Shown piece by piece: positions 9,030-18,286 of a DNA stretch of 64,000 nt. Numbering within the stretch: position 1 is the stretch's first letter; every line of letters begins with the position of its first letter. Below the pieces are notes generated by a model that worked only from the letters and a program-made list of their open reading frames with translations, had not been told where the DNA came from and did no database searches. The translations under genes and the position numbers were made by a program. Source of the stretch: an uncultured Coriobacteriaceae bacterium (lineage in GTDB: Bacteria; Actinomycetota; Coriobacteriia; Coriobacteriales; Atopobiaceae); the NCBI GenBank assembly GCA_902778135.1, contig CACYWP010000014.1, positions 1-64,000 on the forward strand, written 5' to 3'.

Positions 9030-10898
9030 CTATCCCTCGTCGCTCTCGGATTCGACCTCGTAATCGACCACAGGGTCTCCTGCGGGGTCGGTCTCGGAGC
9101 CGGTTCCGGACTTGGTCGTGAGGCTGACGTTCCTATGGACCAGCTGGATGTCCTTGAGCATCATGCTGGTGCTGCCGTACTCGACCTTCACCACATCGCC
9201 CTTCTGGGGAATGTAGCCACTGGAGATCGTGGTGTTGTCGTCGAACTTCAGGGTGATCTTCGTGCCGTTCTTCAGCTCGATCTCGATCGTCTTGTCGGTC
9301 TCGCTGCCAGCGATGATGGTGCCCTGGCCGATGATGCCCAGGTCGGGCATGGTCGTGGCGACCTCGTTGGTGGGTTCCTCCTCGCCGCTCTCGGGTGTGG
9401 TGGTGTCGCCTTCACCCTCGGTTCCCTCGGGCTCGGTTCCCTCGGGCGTGGTTCCCTCGGTCTCGGTACCGTCGGTCTCAGTGGGCTCGCCCTCGGTGGT
9501 CTCCGTGTCGGTCACATCGGTTGTGGGCTCGACCTCGTCGGTTCCTTCGCCCTGGTCCTCGCCCTCGGTCAGTGTGCTCTCGCGGTTATCGTCCTCGACA
9601 AGCTTCTCTTCCTCGGCATCCGTGCTGTTGCCGCCCCACGTCTTCGTGAAATCCTGCTTCTGGTCGGGCTCGGTCGCGTTGCTCTCGTTGGAGGTGTTGT
9701 TGGACTGCTCCTGCTTCTTTGCCTCCTCGGCCTTCTTCGCCTCTTCCTGCTTCTTGGCCTCCTCGGCCTTCTTGGCCTCCTCGGCCTTCTTCGCGGCCTC
9801 GGCCTTCTTGGCCTCCTCCTGCTTCTTCGTCTGGGCGGTCTGCGCCTTCTTGGCGGTCGCCTTGTTTGCGTCCTGCGCGCTCTTGGCGCAGTAGATGATG
9901 CTTGCCTGCGGCTTGTCGCCCAGCGAGCCGGTGTAGGTGATCTCGGCGCGGAGGCCCTTGGCGGGCTTCTCGCCATAGAACTTGGTGGCGTTGCTGGTGC
10001 CGAACGTGTACTTGGCCATGCCCGTGTCGAGGGTCACGGTGCCTGCATCAGAGGCGTCGACCGTGCCGTTGATGACGTAGGCGCGGGGCTCGGCGTTCCT
10101 GACGATGTTGATGCCGAGGGCGTTGGGACGGGAGTCGATCTTGCCCTCGAAGGTGATGTCCACCTGGTCCCCAAGGGCGACCTGCGTGGCGATGCCCGTG
10201 ATCTTGGTGCTGTCGGTCAGCGCGAAGCGGTACGCATGGGCCGAGTCGATGCCCAGAAGCACGTACCCGCCGGAGATCTCGGAGATGACACCGCGCACCG
10301 TTGCCGTCGCGGGGGCGGCAGCCGTCTTGGGCTGCTCGACCTCCTTGACCACTGCGACGACGTTGGCGTAGGGGTACTCGCTGAGGTCGCCCAGGTACGT
10401 GAGCTCGATCTCGTCGCCCTGGCTCAGGTCTCCGACGATGTAGGAGTCCTCATCGATCTGGAAGGTGGCGGTGAGACCCTTGTCCGTGAGGGTGATGAAG
10501 TCGCTTCCCGAGTCCACGAGCACGCCTGCGAACTCCAGTGCGGGATCCATATGCTCGACGAGGTCGATCTCGTCCGCATAGTTGACGCCATCCGTGACGT
10601 GGTACTTCACCGAGACGATGTCGTCCAGGTACATCTGGCCCTCTTCGCCTGTCTTGTACAGGGTCTTGTCGCTCGTCACGAACTCCATGTCGCCACCCTC
10701 GCCGGCGATGACCACTTCCTGGCCATAGGCGGTGAGCAGGGTTCCCTGGTACTCGACGAGGTCGGCTTCGCGGACCTGGACCTTCTCGGTCGTGGTCTCG
10801 TTCGCGTCGCCTTGCTGCTTGGAGGCGCATGCCCCCATCGACAAGGTGGCTGTCAACGCCAGGGCGATGGACAGCGCGCTCTTCAGCTCTCTTCTCAT
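9030..10898 (-). CDS. large lipoprotein with Lys/Glu-rich coiled coil
   Basis: A 622-residue lipoprotein. The N-terminus is MRRELKSALSIALALTATLS followed by MGAC, a lipobox with the modified Cys. About 330 residues of beta-rich sequence with repeated small domains follow (for example EIDLVEHMDPALEFAGVLVD and DSYIVGDLSQGDEIELTYLG). Residues of about 345-415 are an AKKAEE-type repeat that should form a long helix, then a Thr/Glu-rich low-complexity region of about 90 residues, and a last beta-rich domain. The frame is open upstream to 10988, but only 10898 has GGAAAGGAAGAGCC before it and starts the signal peptide. It is probably exposed on the cell surface; function unknown. Confidence 0.75.
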   Translation of the reverse strand: MRRELKSALSIALALTATLSMGACASKQQGDANETTTEKVQVREADLVEYQGTLLTAYGQEVVIAGEGGDMEFVTSDKTLYKTGEEGQMYLDDIVSVKYHVTDGVNYADEIDLVEHMDPALEFAGVLVDSGSDFITLTDKGLTATFQIDEDSYIVGDLSQGDEIELTYLGDLSEYPYANVVAVVKEVEQPKTAAAPATATVRGVISEISGGYVLLGIDSAHAYRFALTDSTKITGIATQVALGDQVDITFEGKIDSRPNALGINIVRNAEPRAYVINGTVDASDAGTVTLDTGMAKYTFGTSNATKFYGEKPAKGLRAEITYTGSLGDKPQASIIYCAKSAQDANKATAKKAQTAQTKKQEEAKKAEAAKKAEEAKKAEEAKKQEEAKKAEEAKKQEQSNNTSNESNATEPDQKQDFTKTWGGNSTDAEEEKLVEDDNRESTLTEGEDQGEGTDEVEPTTDVTDTETTEGEPTETDGTETEGTTPEGTEPEGTEGEGDTTTPESGEEEPTNEVATTMPDLGIIGQGTIIAGSETDKTIEIELKNGTKITLKFDDNTTISSGYIPQKGDVVKVEYGSTSMMLKDIQLVHRNVSLTTKSGTGSETDPAGDPVVDYEVESESDEG

Positions 10899-11406
10899 GG
10901 CTCTTCCTTTCCTTCTGCCGTTCGCTGTCACGGCAGTTCGCTTCGTTCGAGCAGCGGGGGGCATTGCTTGCGCATGCATGCCTGCCATTGCGTCGGTCCG
11001 CTTGGGTCACGATTGCGCATGACGCGATGCTTCCCATGTCGCTGGGGCCTTGCTGGCGGTCGTCGCCACGAGGGAGGCTGTCGCCATGACCGGCCCTCTC
11101 ACATGATACTAATTTGTGTGGGATGGGTATCGCCTAGAGGCCCATCGGCTTGCCGCATTGGCCCACGGGATGCGCTCGGCGCGGCTCCCGTCGTCCTCAT
11201 GTCCCGAATGGCAAGTCTCCTCCCTTCATCTCGTTGTTGCCGACAGGTCGCACGCGGCCTGCCGGCGTCCGTCGGGCACCTCTCCATAGACTGATACGCT
11301 CCGAGGCCCATTGTTGTCTCACGGTTCCCGTATCGTTTGGGTGTCGCGTGCGGTGCGACCACGAGGCTGCTCGTGCTGGTGGTACCGGTTGGGAAAGGAG
11401 TGCGCC
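10899..11406. other. 508-base intergenic region
   Basis: Between the divergent lipoprotein and AAA ATPase genes. I see no convincing gene; open frames here lack a ribosome binding site and coding composition. A slightly AT-richer patch around 11098-11120 (CACATGATACTAATTTGTG) may hold the promoter of the lipoprotein gene, but no good -35 box is visible. Confidence 0.4.
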
Positions 11407-12102
11407 ATGCTCGGCTCGCGGTTCGTTCGCGGCCTGTCCATCGACTGGGCAGCCGTTCCCAGTGACTCCTACCTGCGTGGCATCCTAGCTCTGACGCGCC
11501 TGGGGTCGTTGGAGCTCACGCATGATGTGACCATCTTTGCGGGGGAGAATGGCAGCGGCAAGTCGACCCTGCTCGAGGCTATCGCCGTGGCAGCCGGCTT
11601 CGGCCGCGAGGGCGGCACGCTCAACTATGCGCATAGCAGCTACGATGACGTGTCGCAGCTGCACGAGGCTATCACGCTCGTGCGCGGCTTCGTGCGACCG
11701 AGGTGGGGCCAATACCTGCGCGCCGAGAGCTTCTACAACGTGGCCACGGCCGCCAACACGGAATATGCCGTCGGGGGACCGCCCTTGCCGGATTGGCATG
11801 CCCAGTCCCACGGCGAGAGCTTCCTCTCCTTCCTGCGCTATGCTCCACCACGCTGCCTCTTCATCCTCGACGAGCCGGAGGCGGCCCTCTCGCCGCGCCG
11901 GCAGCTCGACCTGCAGCAGCTCGTCGCAAAGGCGGCGGCCGAGGGCTCGCAGTTCATCGTTGCCACCCACTCGCCGATCGTCCTGGGAATCGAGGGGGCG
12001 CAGGTGCTCTCGTTCGACGGTGGTCGCGTCCACGAGGTCGACTGGCGCGAGACCGATGCGGTGCGCGTCATGCGGGACTACTTCGCCGAGCGGCTCGGCT
12101 GA
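11407..12102 (+). CDS. AAA family ATPase (ABC/SMC-like ATP-binding protein)
   Basis: A 231-residue soluble ATPase. Walker A is FAGENGSGKSTLLEAIAVAA, Walker B is CLFILDEPEAALS, and the H-loop is VATHSPIVLG. The ABC signature is degenerate (SHGESFLSFL). This fits the small AAA_21-type ATPases related to RecF/SMC heads rather than a transporter subunit, although an ABC transporter gene follows 133 bases downstream. The start at 11407 follows GGGAAAGGAGTGCGCC; an in-frame ATG at 11311 lacks one. Function unknown, perhaps nucleic-acid related. Confidence 0.8.
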   Translation: MLGSRFVRGLSIDWAAVPSDSYLRGILALTRLGSLELTHDVTIFAGENGSGKSTLLEAIAVAAGFGREGGTLNYAHSSYDDVSQLHEAITLVRGFVRPRWGQYLRAESFYNVATAANTEYAVGGPPLPDWHAQSHGESFLSFLRYAPPRCLFILDEPEAALSPRRQLDLQQLVAKAAAEGSQFIVATHSPIVLGIEGAQVLSFDGGRVHEVDWRETDAVRVMRDYFAERLG

Positions 12103-12235
12103 ACAAGGCGACCCGTCGCCAGCTGACTGGGTGCGGGGAGTCGACCGATTGTTCCGCAGCGGTCCCCAAGCGAGTATCCTCAATGGGACGAAGCTGCTGT
12201 TGGGAGGCGGGTCCGCGATTCGAGGGGCGTGTGTC

Positions 12236-14910
12236 ATGAGGAGGGTCTGGGGCATACTCGTCGTGCTGGTCTTGCTGCTGCCCCGCGTGGCGTTTGCAGC
12301 CGAAGCCATAACGTCGAAGGAACAGCTTGACCGTACGGGTGTCAAGATCGGCACCGACGTGGGCAATGTCGCGGAGACCGCCGTGCGGGACGAGCTGCCC
12401 AACGCGACCGTCGTCTACTTCGACGACAAGTTCCTGGGCTACGAGGCCGTCGCCCAAGGCAAGGTGGACGCCTTCGCCTACGACCTGCGCCAGATGCAGC
12501 TGAGCATCGAGAACGGGCAGAGGGGCGTGCGGCTGCTGGACGAGCCCCTCGACTACGAGATACACATCTGCGTGGGCATCTCGTCGGTGTCGCCGATTCC
12601 CGACCTCGAGGACCAGGTCAACCGCTTCATCGGGGAGGTGCGCGCGGACGGCACGCTCGACGAGATGCACCAGCGATGGGTCGTCGACGAGAACGACGAG
12701 ATGCCGACCATCGACCTTCCGCAAGACCCGCAGGTGCACCTGCGGGTGGGTACCTCGGCATCGTTCCTCCCTATAGCTACTACGCCGGAAGCGAGCTGAC
12801 CGGCTACGACATCGAGCTTGCGAGGCGCTTCGCCGCATGGCTTGGTGCGGACCTGTCACTTTCCGTGTACGACTACGGAGCCATCATCCCAGCGGCCGAG
12901 AGCGGTCAGATCGACTGCATCATGGCCGACCTGCAGGCCGACGGGGAGCGCCGCGAGTCGTTCACGTTCTCGGAGCCGCTCTTCACCGAGCATGTCGGGC
13001 TCATGGTGCGCGACGAGAGCGCTGGTGGGGAAGCGTCCTTCCTTGACGGCCTGCGCTCGAGCTTCGAGAAGACCTTCGTGCGGGAGGACCGCTGGAGGCT
13101 CTTCGCGTATGGCATCCGCAACACCCTGGCCATTACGCTGCTGTCCCTGCTTGCGGGGACGGTCCTCGGCCTCGCCCTCTTCCTGGTCTGTCGGGACGGA
13201 AGCGCGACCGCCGCTCGCGTGACGGGCCTGTGCATATGGCTGGTGAAGGGCATGCCCATGGTGGTGTTGCTCATGATCCTCTACTACGTGGTGTTCAGCG
13301 GGGTCAACGTGAGTGGCATCGCGGTGGCTGTCGTGGGGTTCACCCTCGTGCTAGGCGCGGCGGTGTGTGGCATGCTGCAGACCGGTGTCGGCGCCGTGGG
13401 CGTCGGGCAGACGGAGGCGGCTTCCGCCCTTGGCTATGCGGATCGCGCCGGGTTCTTCCGCATCGTGCTCCCGCAGGCCATTCCGCATGTCGTCGGTCCG
13501 TTCCGCGCCCAGGCGATCGAGCTCCTCAAGGGTACGGCGGTGGTGGGCTACGTCACCGTGCAGGACCTCACCAAGATGGGCGACATCGTGCGCAGCCGCA
13601 CCTACGAGGCGTTCTTCCCGCTCGTGGCAGTGGCCGTCCTCTACTTCGTCCTCGAGGCGCTGCTGGAGCTCGCGCTGGGCATGCTCGAGAGGCGACTCGA
13701 CCCGAGGACGCGCGAGCCCGGGCAGGTCCTGAGGGGGGTCGACCCGCAGGCAGGGTCCGGTCTCGCGGGTCCTCCGTCGCATCCCGAGGCGGGCGCGGCA
13801 GGTCAGGCGGACGAGCCGTCCGTGCTCAGAATCGAGCACCTGCGGAAGTCATTCGGCGATGTCACGCCCCTGCGCGACGTGAGCGTCGAGGTGCGTGACG
13901 GCGACGTGGCAGCCATCATCGGTCCGTCGGGCACGGGCAAGTCCACGTTGCTGCGCTGCCTCAACCTGCTCGAACGGCCCAGTGGCGGCAGGGTCTGGCT
14001 GGGGGGACGAGAGGTGACCGACCCCTCCTGCGACATCTGCGAGGCCCGCCGTCACATGGGAATGGTCTTCCAGTCGTTCAACCTCTTCGGGCACCTCACG
14101 GTCATCGAGAACCTCATGGTGCCGGCACAGGACCTGCTGGGCAAGGGAAGGCAGGAGGCCTACGAGGAGGGCATGCGCCTGCTTCGTGTGGTGGGCATGG
14201 CAGACAAGGCCTTAAGCTACCCCGACGAGCTCTCCGGTGGCCAGCAGCAGCGGGTGGCGATTGCCCGCACGCTGGCGATGGACCCTGACGTCATCCTGAT
14301 GGACGAACCCACGAGCGCCCTTGACCCGACGATGGTGGGGGAGGTGCGCTCCGTCATCCGCGACCTTGCCCGTGCCGGCAAGACCATGCTCATCGTCACC
14401 CACGAGATGGACTTGGCTCGCACCGTGAGCAACAGGGTGCTGTTCATGGACGAGGGCATCGTGTACGAGGACGGAACCCCCGAGCAGATATTCGACCACC
14501 CGCTACGCGAGCGCACGAGGCTCTTCGTCCGCAGGCTCAGGGTGTTGGAGCTGGACATAGATGGTGACGACTACGACTATCCGCGCATGGAGGCGGACAT
14601 CGACAGCTTCTGCCAGCGCAACCAGGTGCCGGGAGGCATGGCGTACCATCTCCACCTGGTCTTCGAGGAGCTGTTGCGCCAGGTGCTGCTGCCTGCGCTC
14701 GAGAGGCCGCAGGTGCGGATCGCCATCACGTACGCCGAGCAGGAGGCCGAGGTCGCGCTGGCGATGAGGTACGGCGGACGGAGACGTGACGTCACGCAGG
14801 GTGCCGACCCCCTATCGATGGCCATCATCAAGGGCATGTCATCGAGCATTGCCTACGAGGCCGACGAGGAACCCCTGCCCAACCTCATCACCGTGCACGT
14901 GCGTCCGTGA
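12236..14910 (+). pseudogene. one-polypeptide amino-acid-type ABC transporter, single frameshift
   Basis: With one frameshift repaired this reads as about 890 residues. A signal peptide (MRRVWGILVVLVLLLPRVAFA) and two periplasmic-binding-protein modules come first, the first ending about residue 160, the second starting LRVGTS and continuing SYYAGSELTGYDIELARRF in the next frame. Then come a HisM-type permease (EAASALGYADRAGFFRIVLP) and an ATPase (IGPSGTGKST, LSGGQQQRVAIARTLAMDP, ILMDEPTSALDP). A C-terminal segment of about 125 residues (FEELLRQVLLPAL) looks like an HATPase/anti-sigma-type domain. The first frame stops at 12799; the shift lies near 12748-12765 and needs one missing base. Polar amino acids are the expected substrates. 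It could be intact if the shift is an assembly error. Confidence 0.75.
12726..12747. repeat. 22-bp perfect palindrome at the frameshift
   Basis: A self-complementary 22-base sequence, ACCCGCAGGTG followed by its exact inverse, sits inside the transporter gene immediately before the point where the reading frame is lost. It codes for the link between the two binding-protein modules. Confidence 0.8.
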
Positions 14911-14926
14911 CGTGGCTGACGAGCCG

Positions 14927-15706
14927 CTAGAGCCCCTTCACCATCGTCAGTGCAGCCCGCGCGCACTCCGCCGCGGCCTCCTCCTGGAACTCCTCGAACG
15001 ACATGCTGTCCGAGTCGTCGGAGATGGCGCGGATGATGACGTAGGGCGTCGCGTTGAGGAAGCACACCTGTGCGATCGCCGCCCCCTCCATCTCGGCGCA
15101 CAGGCCCCCGAAGGTCGAGGTGATCGTCTCGATCTGCCGTTGCGTGGAGACGAACTGGTCGCCACTGCAAACGCGCCCCTCGAGCACCTTCGACGTGGAC
15201 GCCGCCGCACGCACCGCTTCGACGGCCCGTCTGCGCAAGCCCTCGTCGGCAGGGAATGCGACGAGTCCGGTGTAGGGGATCTCGCCCCTCTGGAATCCGA
15301 TGGCGCTGACGTCGTAGTCGTGCTGCGTGGCATCGACCGACACCACGAAGTCGTTGATGGACAGCTCTTTGGTGAGGCTGCCGGCGACGCCGACGTTGAT
15401 GACGCGCGCGGCGCCAAACCCGTTGATGAGGGTCTGCGCGCAGATGCCGGCATTGACCTTGCCGATGCCACACTGCACGACCACGACCCTGTTGCCGGCG
15501 ACGGAGCCACTGGTGAACTCCATTCCCGACACGGTCGTCGTCCGGGTATCGTCCATCTCGGCCTTGATGAGGGAAACCTCGCTCTCCATGGCCCCGATGA
15601 TGCCGGTCACGTCGTCACGCGCCTCGTTCCCATCGAGGCTCCATGCGAGGCCCGATGTGACGGCGTCCCCGAGGGTCTGGTTCCTGTCGTCGGTGTTCGA
15701 GCTCAT
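14927..15706 (-). CDS. mtnN: 5'-methylthioadenosine/S-adenosylhomocysteine nucleosidase
   Basis: A 259-residue nucleoside hydrolase that removes adenine from MTA and SAH. Family landmarks are IIGAMESEV with the catalytic Glu, CGIGKVNA, INVGVAGSL, the ribose-binding AEMEGAAIAQVC and the catalytic Asp in RAISDDSDS. It carries about 35 extra N-terminal residues compared with E. coli MtnN. The frame is open to 16012, but 15706 is preceded by AAGGAGCCGCCGAC. It is convergent with the ABC transporter gene and divergent from the redox operon. Confidence 0.9.
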   Translation of the reverse strand: MSSNTDDRNQTLGDAVTSGLAWSLDGNEARDDVTGIIGAMESEVSLIKAEMDDTRTTTVSGMEFTSGSVAGNRVVVVQCGIGKVNAGICAQTLINGFGAARVINVGVAGSLTKELSINDFVVSVDATQHDYDVSAIGFQRGEIPYTGLVAFPADEGLRRRAVEAVRAAASTSKVLEGRVCSGDQFVSTQRQIETITSTFGGLCAEMEGAAIAQVCFLNATPYVIIRAISDDSDSMSFEEFQEEAAAECARAALTMVKGL

Positions 15707-15940
15707 GTCGGCGGCTCCTTCCCTGCCTCTTCCCGCTGCCCTTGCACATAGCCATTGTGCCAGAGGCTGGCTTCCGGGGACGGTGGGGGGTCCGAGGCCA
15801 TGATGGCGGTCGCCAGCCCCCAATTCCGAGACGATGCCCATGCCAAAGGTACGCGACCTTGATGTGAAACAAAGGGTAACCGGCATATTTCCAACGCATG
15901 ATAATCGCGCGGCAAGTATGGCGGGCATCCCCCAACTCAC

Positions 15941-15980
15941 GTAACGTACAGCTACTTGTGTAACGTACAACCATTTGTAC
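15941..15980 (+). promoter_or_regulatory. tandem 19-base repeats with GTACAA-N4-TTGTAC palindrome
   Basis: GTAACGTACAGCTACTTGT (15941-15959) is followed directly by GTAACGTACAACCATTTGT (15960-15978), 15 of 19 bases identical. The second copy contains the perfect inverted repeat GTACAA-CCAT-TTGTAC (15965-15980). They lie 33-72 bases upstream of the NuoE-like start, where a regulator of the redox operon would bind. The protein that binds is unknown. The rest of the 306-base gap (15707-16012) shows only a possible -10 GATAAT at 15899-15904. Confidence 0.6.
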
Positions 15981-16012
15981 TCGTGCGGTACCTTCGGGGG
16001 GAAGGAGAGCAC

Positions 16013-16513
16013 ATGCGCACATTGGCGCCAGTCGACCTGTCACTGATAGAGCCTGCTCTCGATGCCTATGCCGACATTCCCGGCAGCCTCATCACCATCT
16101 TGCAGGAGACCCAGGAAACCTACGGCTATCTGCCCATGAGCGTCATGGAGCACATCGCTGAGAGGACCCACACGCCCATCGCCACCATCGTGGGCGTGGC
16201 CACGTTCTATGCCCAGTTCCGGCTCGAGCCGGTGGGCAAGCACCTGATCATGCTGTGCCAGGGAACGGCCTGCCACGTGAACGGGTCGCAGCTCATCTCG
16301 GCAGCCGTCACCGACGAGCTGGGCATCGAGGACGGCCAGACCACCGAGGACGGCCTGTTCTCGCTGAAGCACGTTGCCTGCCTGGGCTGCTGCTCGCTGT
16401 CGCCGGTCATGATGATCGACGACCGCACCTACGGCAGCCTCACGCCCGACAAGGCCCGCAAGATCCTGCGCGAGCTGGCTGCGGAAGACGGAGAGGGGGA
16501 CGAGGCCAAATGA
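16013..16513 (+). CDS. NuoE/HydC-like [2Fe-2S] subunit
   Basis: A 166-residue thioredoxin-fold [2Fe-2S] protein of the NuoE/HydC/StnA family. The four cluster cysteines are in LCQGTACHV and ACLGCCSLSP, with the usual spacing of about 40 residues; the N-terminal helical part has LQETQETYGYLP and FYAQFRLEPVGKH. It starts after GGGGGAAGGAGAGCAC and overlaps the next gene by four bases. With the two following genes it forms a soluble flavin/iron-sulfur complex that moves electrons between nicotinamide cofactors and a low-potential carrier. No hydrogenase or formate dehydrogenase subunit is nearby. Confidence 0.9.
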   Translation: MRTLAPVDLSLIEPALDAYADIPGSLITILQETQETYGYLPMSVMEHIAERTHTPIATIVGVATFYAQFRLEPVGKHLIMLCQGTACHVNGSQLISAAVTDELGIEDGQTTEDGLFSLKHVACLGCCSLSPVMMIDDRTYGSLTPDKARKILRELAAEDGEGDEAK

Positions 16514-18270
16514 GGATCATCGTAGGAGAGGGCAGCTGCGGGCTTGCCGCTGGTGCCGGAGCCGTTCACACCCAGCTCGAGGCGCTCATCGCCCAGGACA
16601 ACCCCCGTGGCGTGCAGCTGGGCATCACGGGCTGCATCGGCATGTGCTTCCTGGAGCCGATCGTGGACGTCTACGAGGACGACGGAACGCTGCACCGTCT
16701 GGTCAGGGTCCAGGCGAAGGACGCCCAGACCATCTATGACGCGGTCATGGGGGGCAACCTCGAGCTGCTCGGCAAGCTGGCAATCACGCCCGAGGACGAG
16801 CAGTTCCTCTCCAAGCAGACGCGCGTCGCGCTGCGCAACTGCGGCATCATCGACCCGGAGAGCATCGACGACTATCTTGCCCACGGTGGCTACCAGGCCA
16901 TCACCAAGATCCTCGAGACGGGCATGAGCCAGGAGGACGTCATCCAGCAGATCGACGTCGCCGGGCTGCGTGGCCGCGGCGGCGCGGGCTTCTCCACGGC
17001 GTTCAAGTGGCGCGCTGCCCGCGACTCCCAGGGCGAGCAGAAGTACCTCATCTGCAACGCCGACGAGGGCGACCCCGGCGCCTTCATGGACCGCGCCGTC
17101 ATCGAGGGTGATCCGCACAGCCTCATCGAGGGCATGCTCATCGGCGCCTACAGCATCGGGGCCAGCGAGGCCATCGTGTACGTGCGCGCCGAATACCCGC
17201 TGGCGATCATCCGCCTGCGCAAGGCCATCGAGGACGCCACCGCGCGCGGCTACCTCGGCGAGCACATCTGCGGGAGCGACTTCTCGTGCACCCTCCGCAT
17301 CAAGGCGGGAGCCGGTGCGTTCGTGTGCGGTGAGGAGACGGCGCTCATCGAGTCGCTGGAGGGCAAGCGTGGCATGCCGCGCCTCAAGCCGCCCTTCCCG
17401 GCCCAGGCGGGCTATTGGCTCAAGCCGTCCAACATCAACAACGTGGAGACCTACGCCAATGTGGCGTGGATCGTCAGCCATGGTGGCGAGGCCTTTGCCG
17501 CCATGGGCACCGAGAACTCCAAGGGCACCAAGGTCTTCGCCCTCTCGGGCAAGATCGCCCGCGGCGGCCTGGTGGAGGTGCCCATGGGCACCACCCTGCG
17601 CGAGGTGATCTTTGACATCGGCGGCGGCATCCGCAGCGGCAAGGAGTTCAAGGCCGTCCAGCTCGGCGGACCGTCGGGCGGTTGCGTGCCGGCAAGCAAG
17701 CTGGACACCGTGATCGACTACAACGAGCTGGCCGCCACGGGCGCCATCATGGGTTCCGGCGGAATGGTCGTCATGGACGAGACCACCTGCATGGTCAGCA
17801 TGGCGCGCTTCTTCCTCGACTTCACCGCGAAGGAGAGCTGTGGCAAGTGCGTCCACTGCCGGTTGGGCACCAAGCGCATGCTGGAGATCCTGGACCGCAT
17901 CGTGGCCGGCAAGGGCGAGCAGGGCGACATCGAGAAGCTCGAGGACCTGTGCTATGCCATCAAGGACGGTGCGCTCTGTGGCCTGGGGCAGACGGCCCCC
18001 AACCCGGTGCTGACCACCATCCGCTACTTCAGGGACGAGCTCGAGGCGCACATCGACGAGCATCGCTGCCCGGCGGGCGAGTGTCGCGACCTCATCTCCT
18101 ACTCCATCGACAAGACCGTGTGCGTGGGCTGCACCGCCTGCGCACGGCAGTGCCCCGTGGGCGCCATCTCCGGCGAGCGCAAGTCGCCGCACGAGATCGA
18201 TCCGGCGCTGTGCATCAAGTGTGGCAACTGCAAGACCGCCTGCCGCTTCGGCGCGGTCAAGGTCGCATAG
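16510..18270 (+). CDS. NuoF/HydB-like NADH-binding flavoprotein with Fe-S clusters
   Basis: A 586-residue subunit. In order: an N-terminal thioredoxin-like segment (GSCGLAAGA, GCIGMC); the NADH/FMN core with GLRGRGGAGFSTAFKW and CNADEGDPGAFMDR; the SLBB region; the [4Fe-4S] site CGKCVHCRLGTKRM; and a C-terminal two-cluster ferredoxin domain CVGCTACARQCPVGA and CIKCGNCKTACRFGA. This is the HydB/StnB/NfnB-like layout of soluble bifurcating enzymes rather than complex I NuoF, which lacks the ferredoxin tail. It overlaps the NuoE-like gene and is followed after 16 bases by the GltD-like gene. Confidence 0.92.
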   Translation: MRIIVGEGSCGLAAGAGAVHTQLEALIAQDNPRGVQLGITGCIGMCFLEPIVDVYEDDGTLHRLVRVQAKDAQTIYDAVMGGNLELLGKLAITPEDEQFLSKQTRVALRNCGIIDPESIDDYLAHGGYQAITKILETGMSQEDVIQQIDVAGLRGRGGAGFSTAFKWRAARDSQGEQKYLICNADEGDPGAFMDRAVIEGDPHSLIEGMLIGAYSIGASEAIVYVRAEYPLAIIRLRKAIEDATARGYLGEHICGSDFSCTLRIKAGAGAFVCGEETALIESLEGKRGMPRLKPPFPAQAGYWLKPSNINNVETYANVAWIVSHGGEAFAAMGTENSKGTKVFALSGKIARGGLVEVPMGTTLREVIFDIGGGIRSGKEFKAVQLGGPSGGCVPASKLDTVIDYNELAATGAIMGSGGMVVMDETTCMVSMARFFLDFTAKESCGKCVHCRLGTKRMLEILDRIVAGKGEQGDIEKLEDLCYAIKDGALCGLGQTAPNPVLTTIRYFRDELEAHIDEHRCPAGECRDLISYSIDKTVCVGCTACARQCPVGAISGERKSPHEIDPALCIKCGNCKTACRFGAVKVA

Positions 18271-18286
18271 GGGAGGGGAGCAGACG

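Noticed and set aside
9650..9850. Repetitive GCCTCCTCGG sequence as a DNA repeat element
   Set aside because: It is the coding sequence of the AKKAEE helix in the lipoprotein.
8835..11294. 819-residue plus-strand open frame, Leu/Gly-rich
   Set aside because: It is antisense to the lipoprotein gene; its composition is the mirror of GC-rich third positions and it has no ribosome binding site or domain.
11407..12102. AAA ATPase as the energy subunit of the following ABC transporter
   Set aside because: The transporter carries its own ATPase domain, and this protein has an SMC/RecF-like pattern with a degenerate ABC signature.
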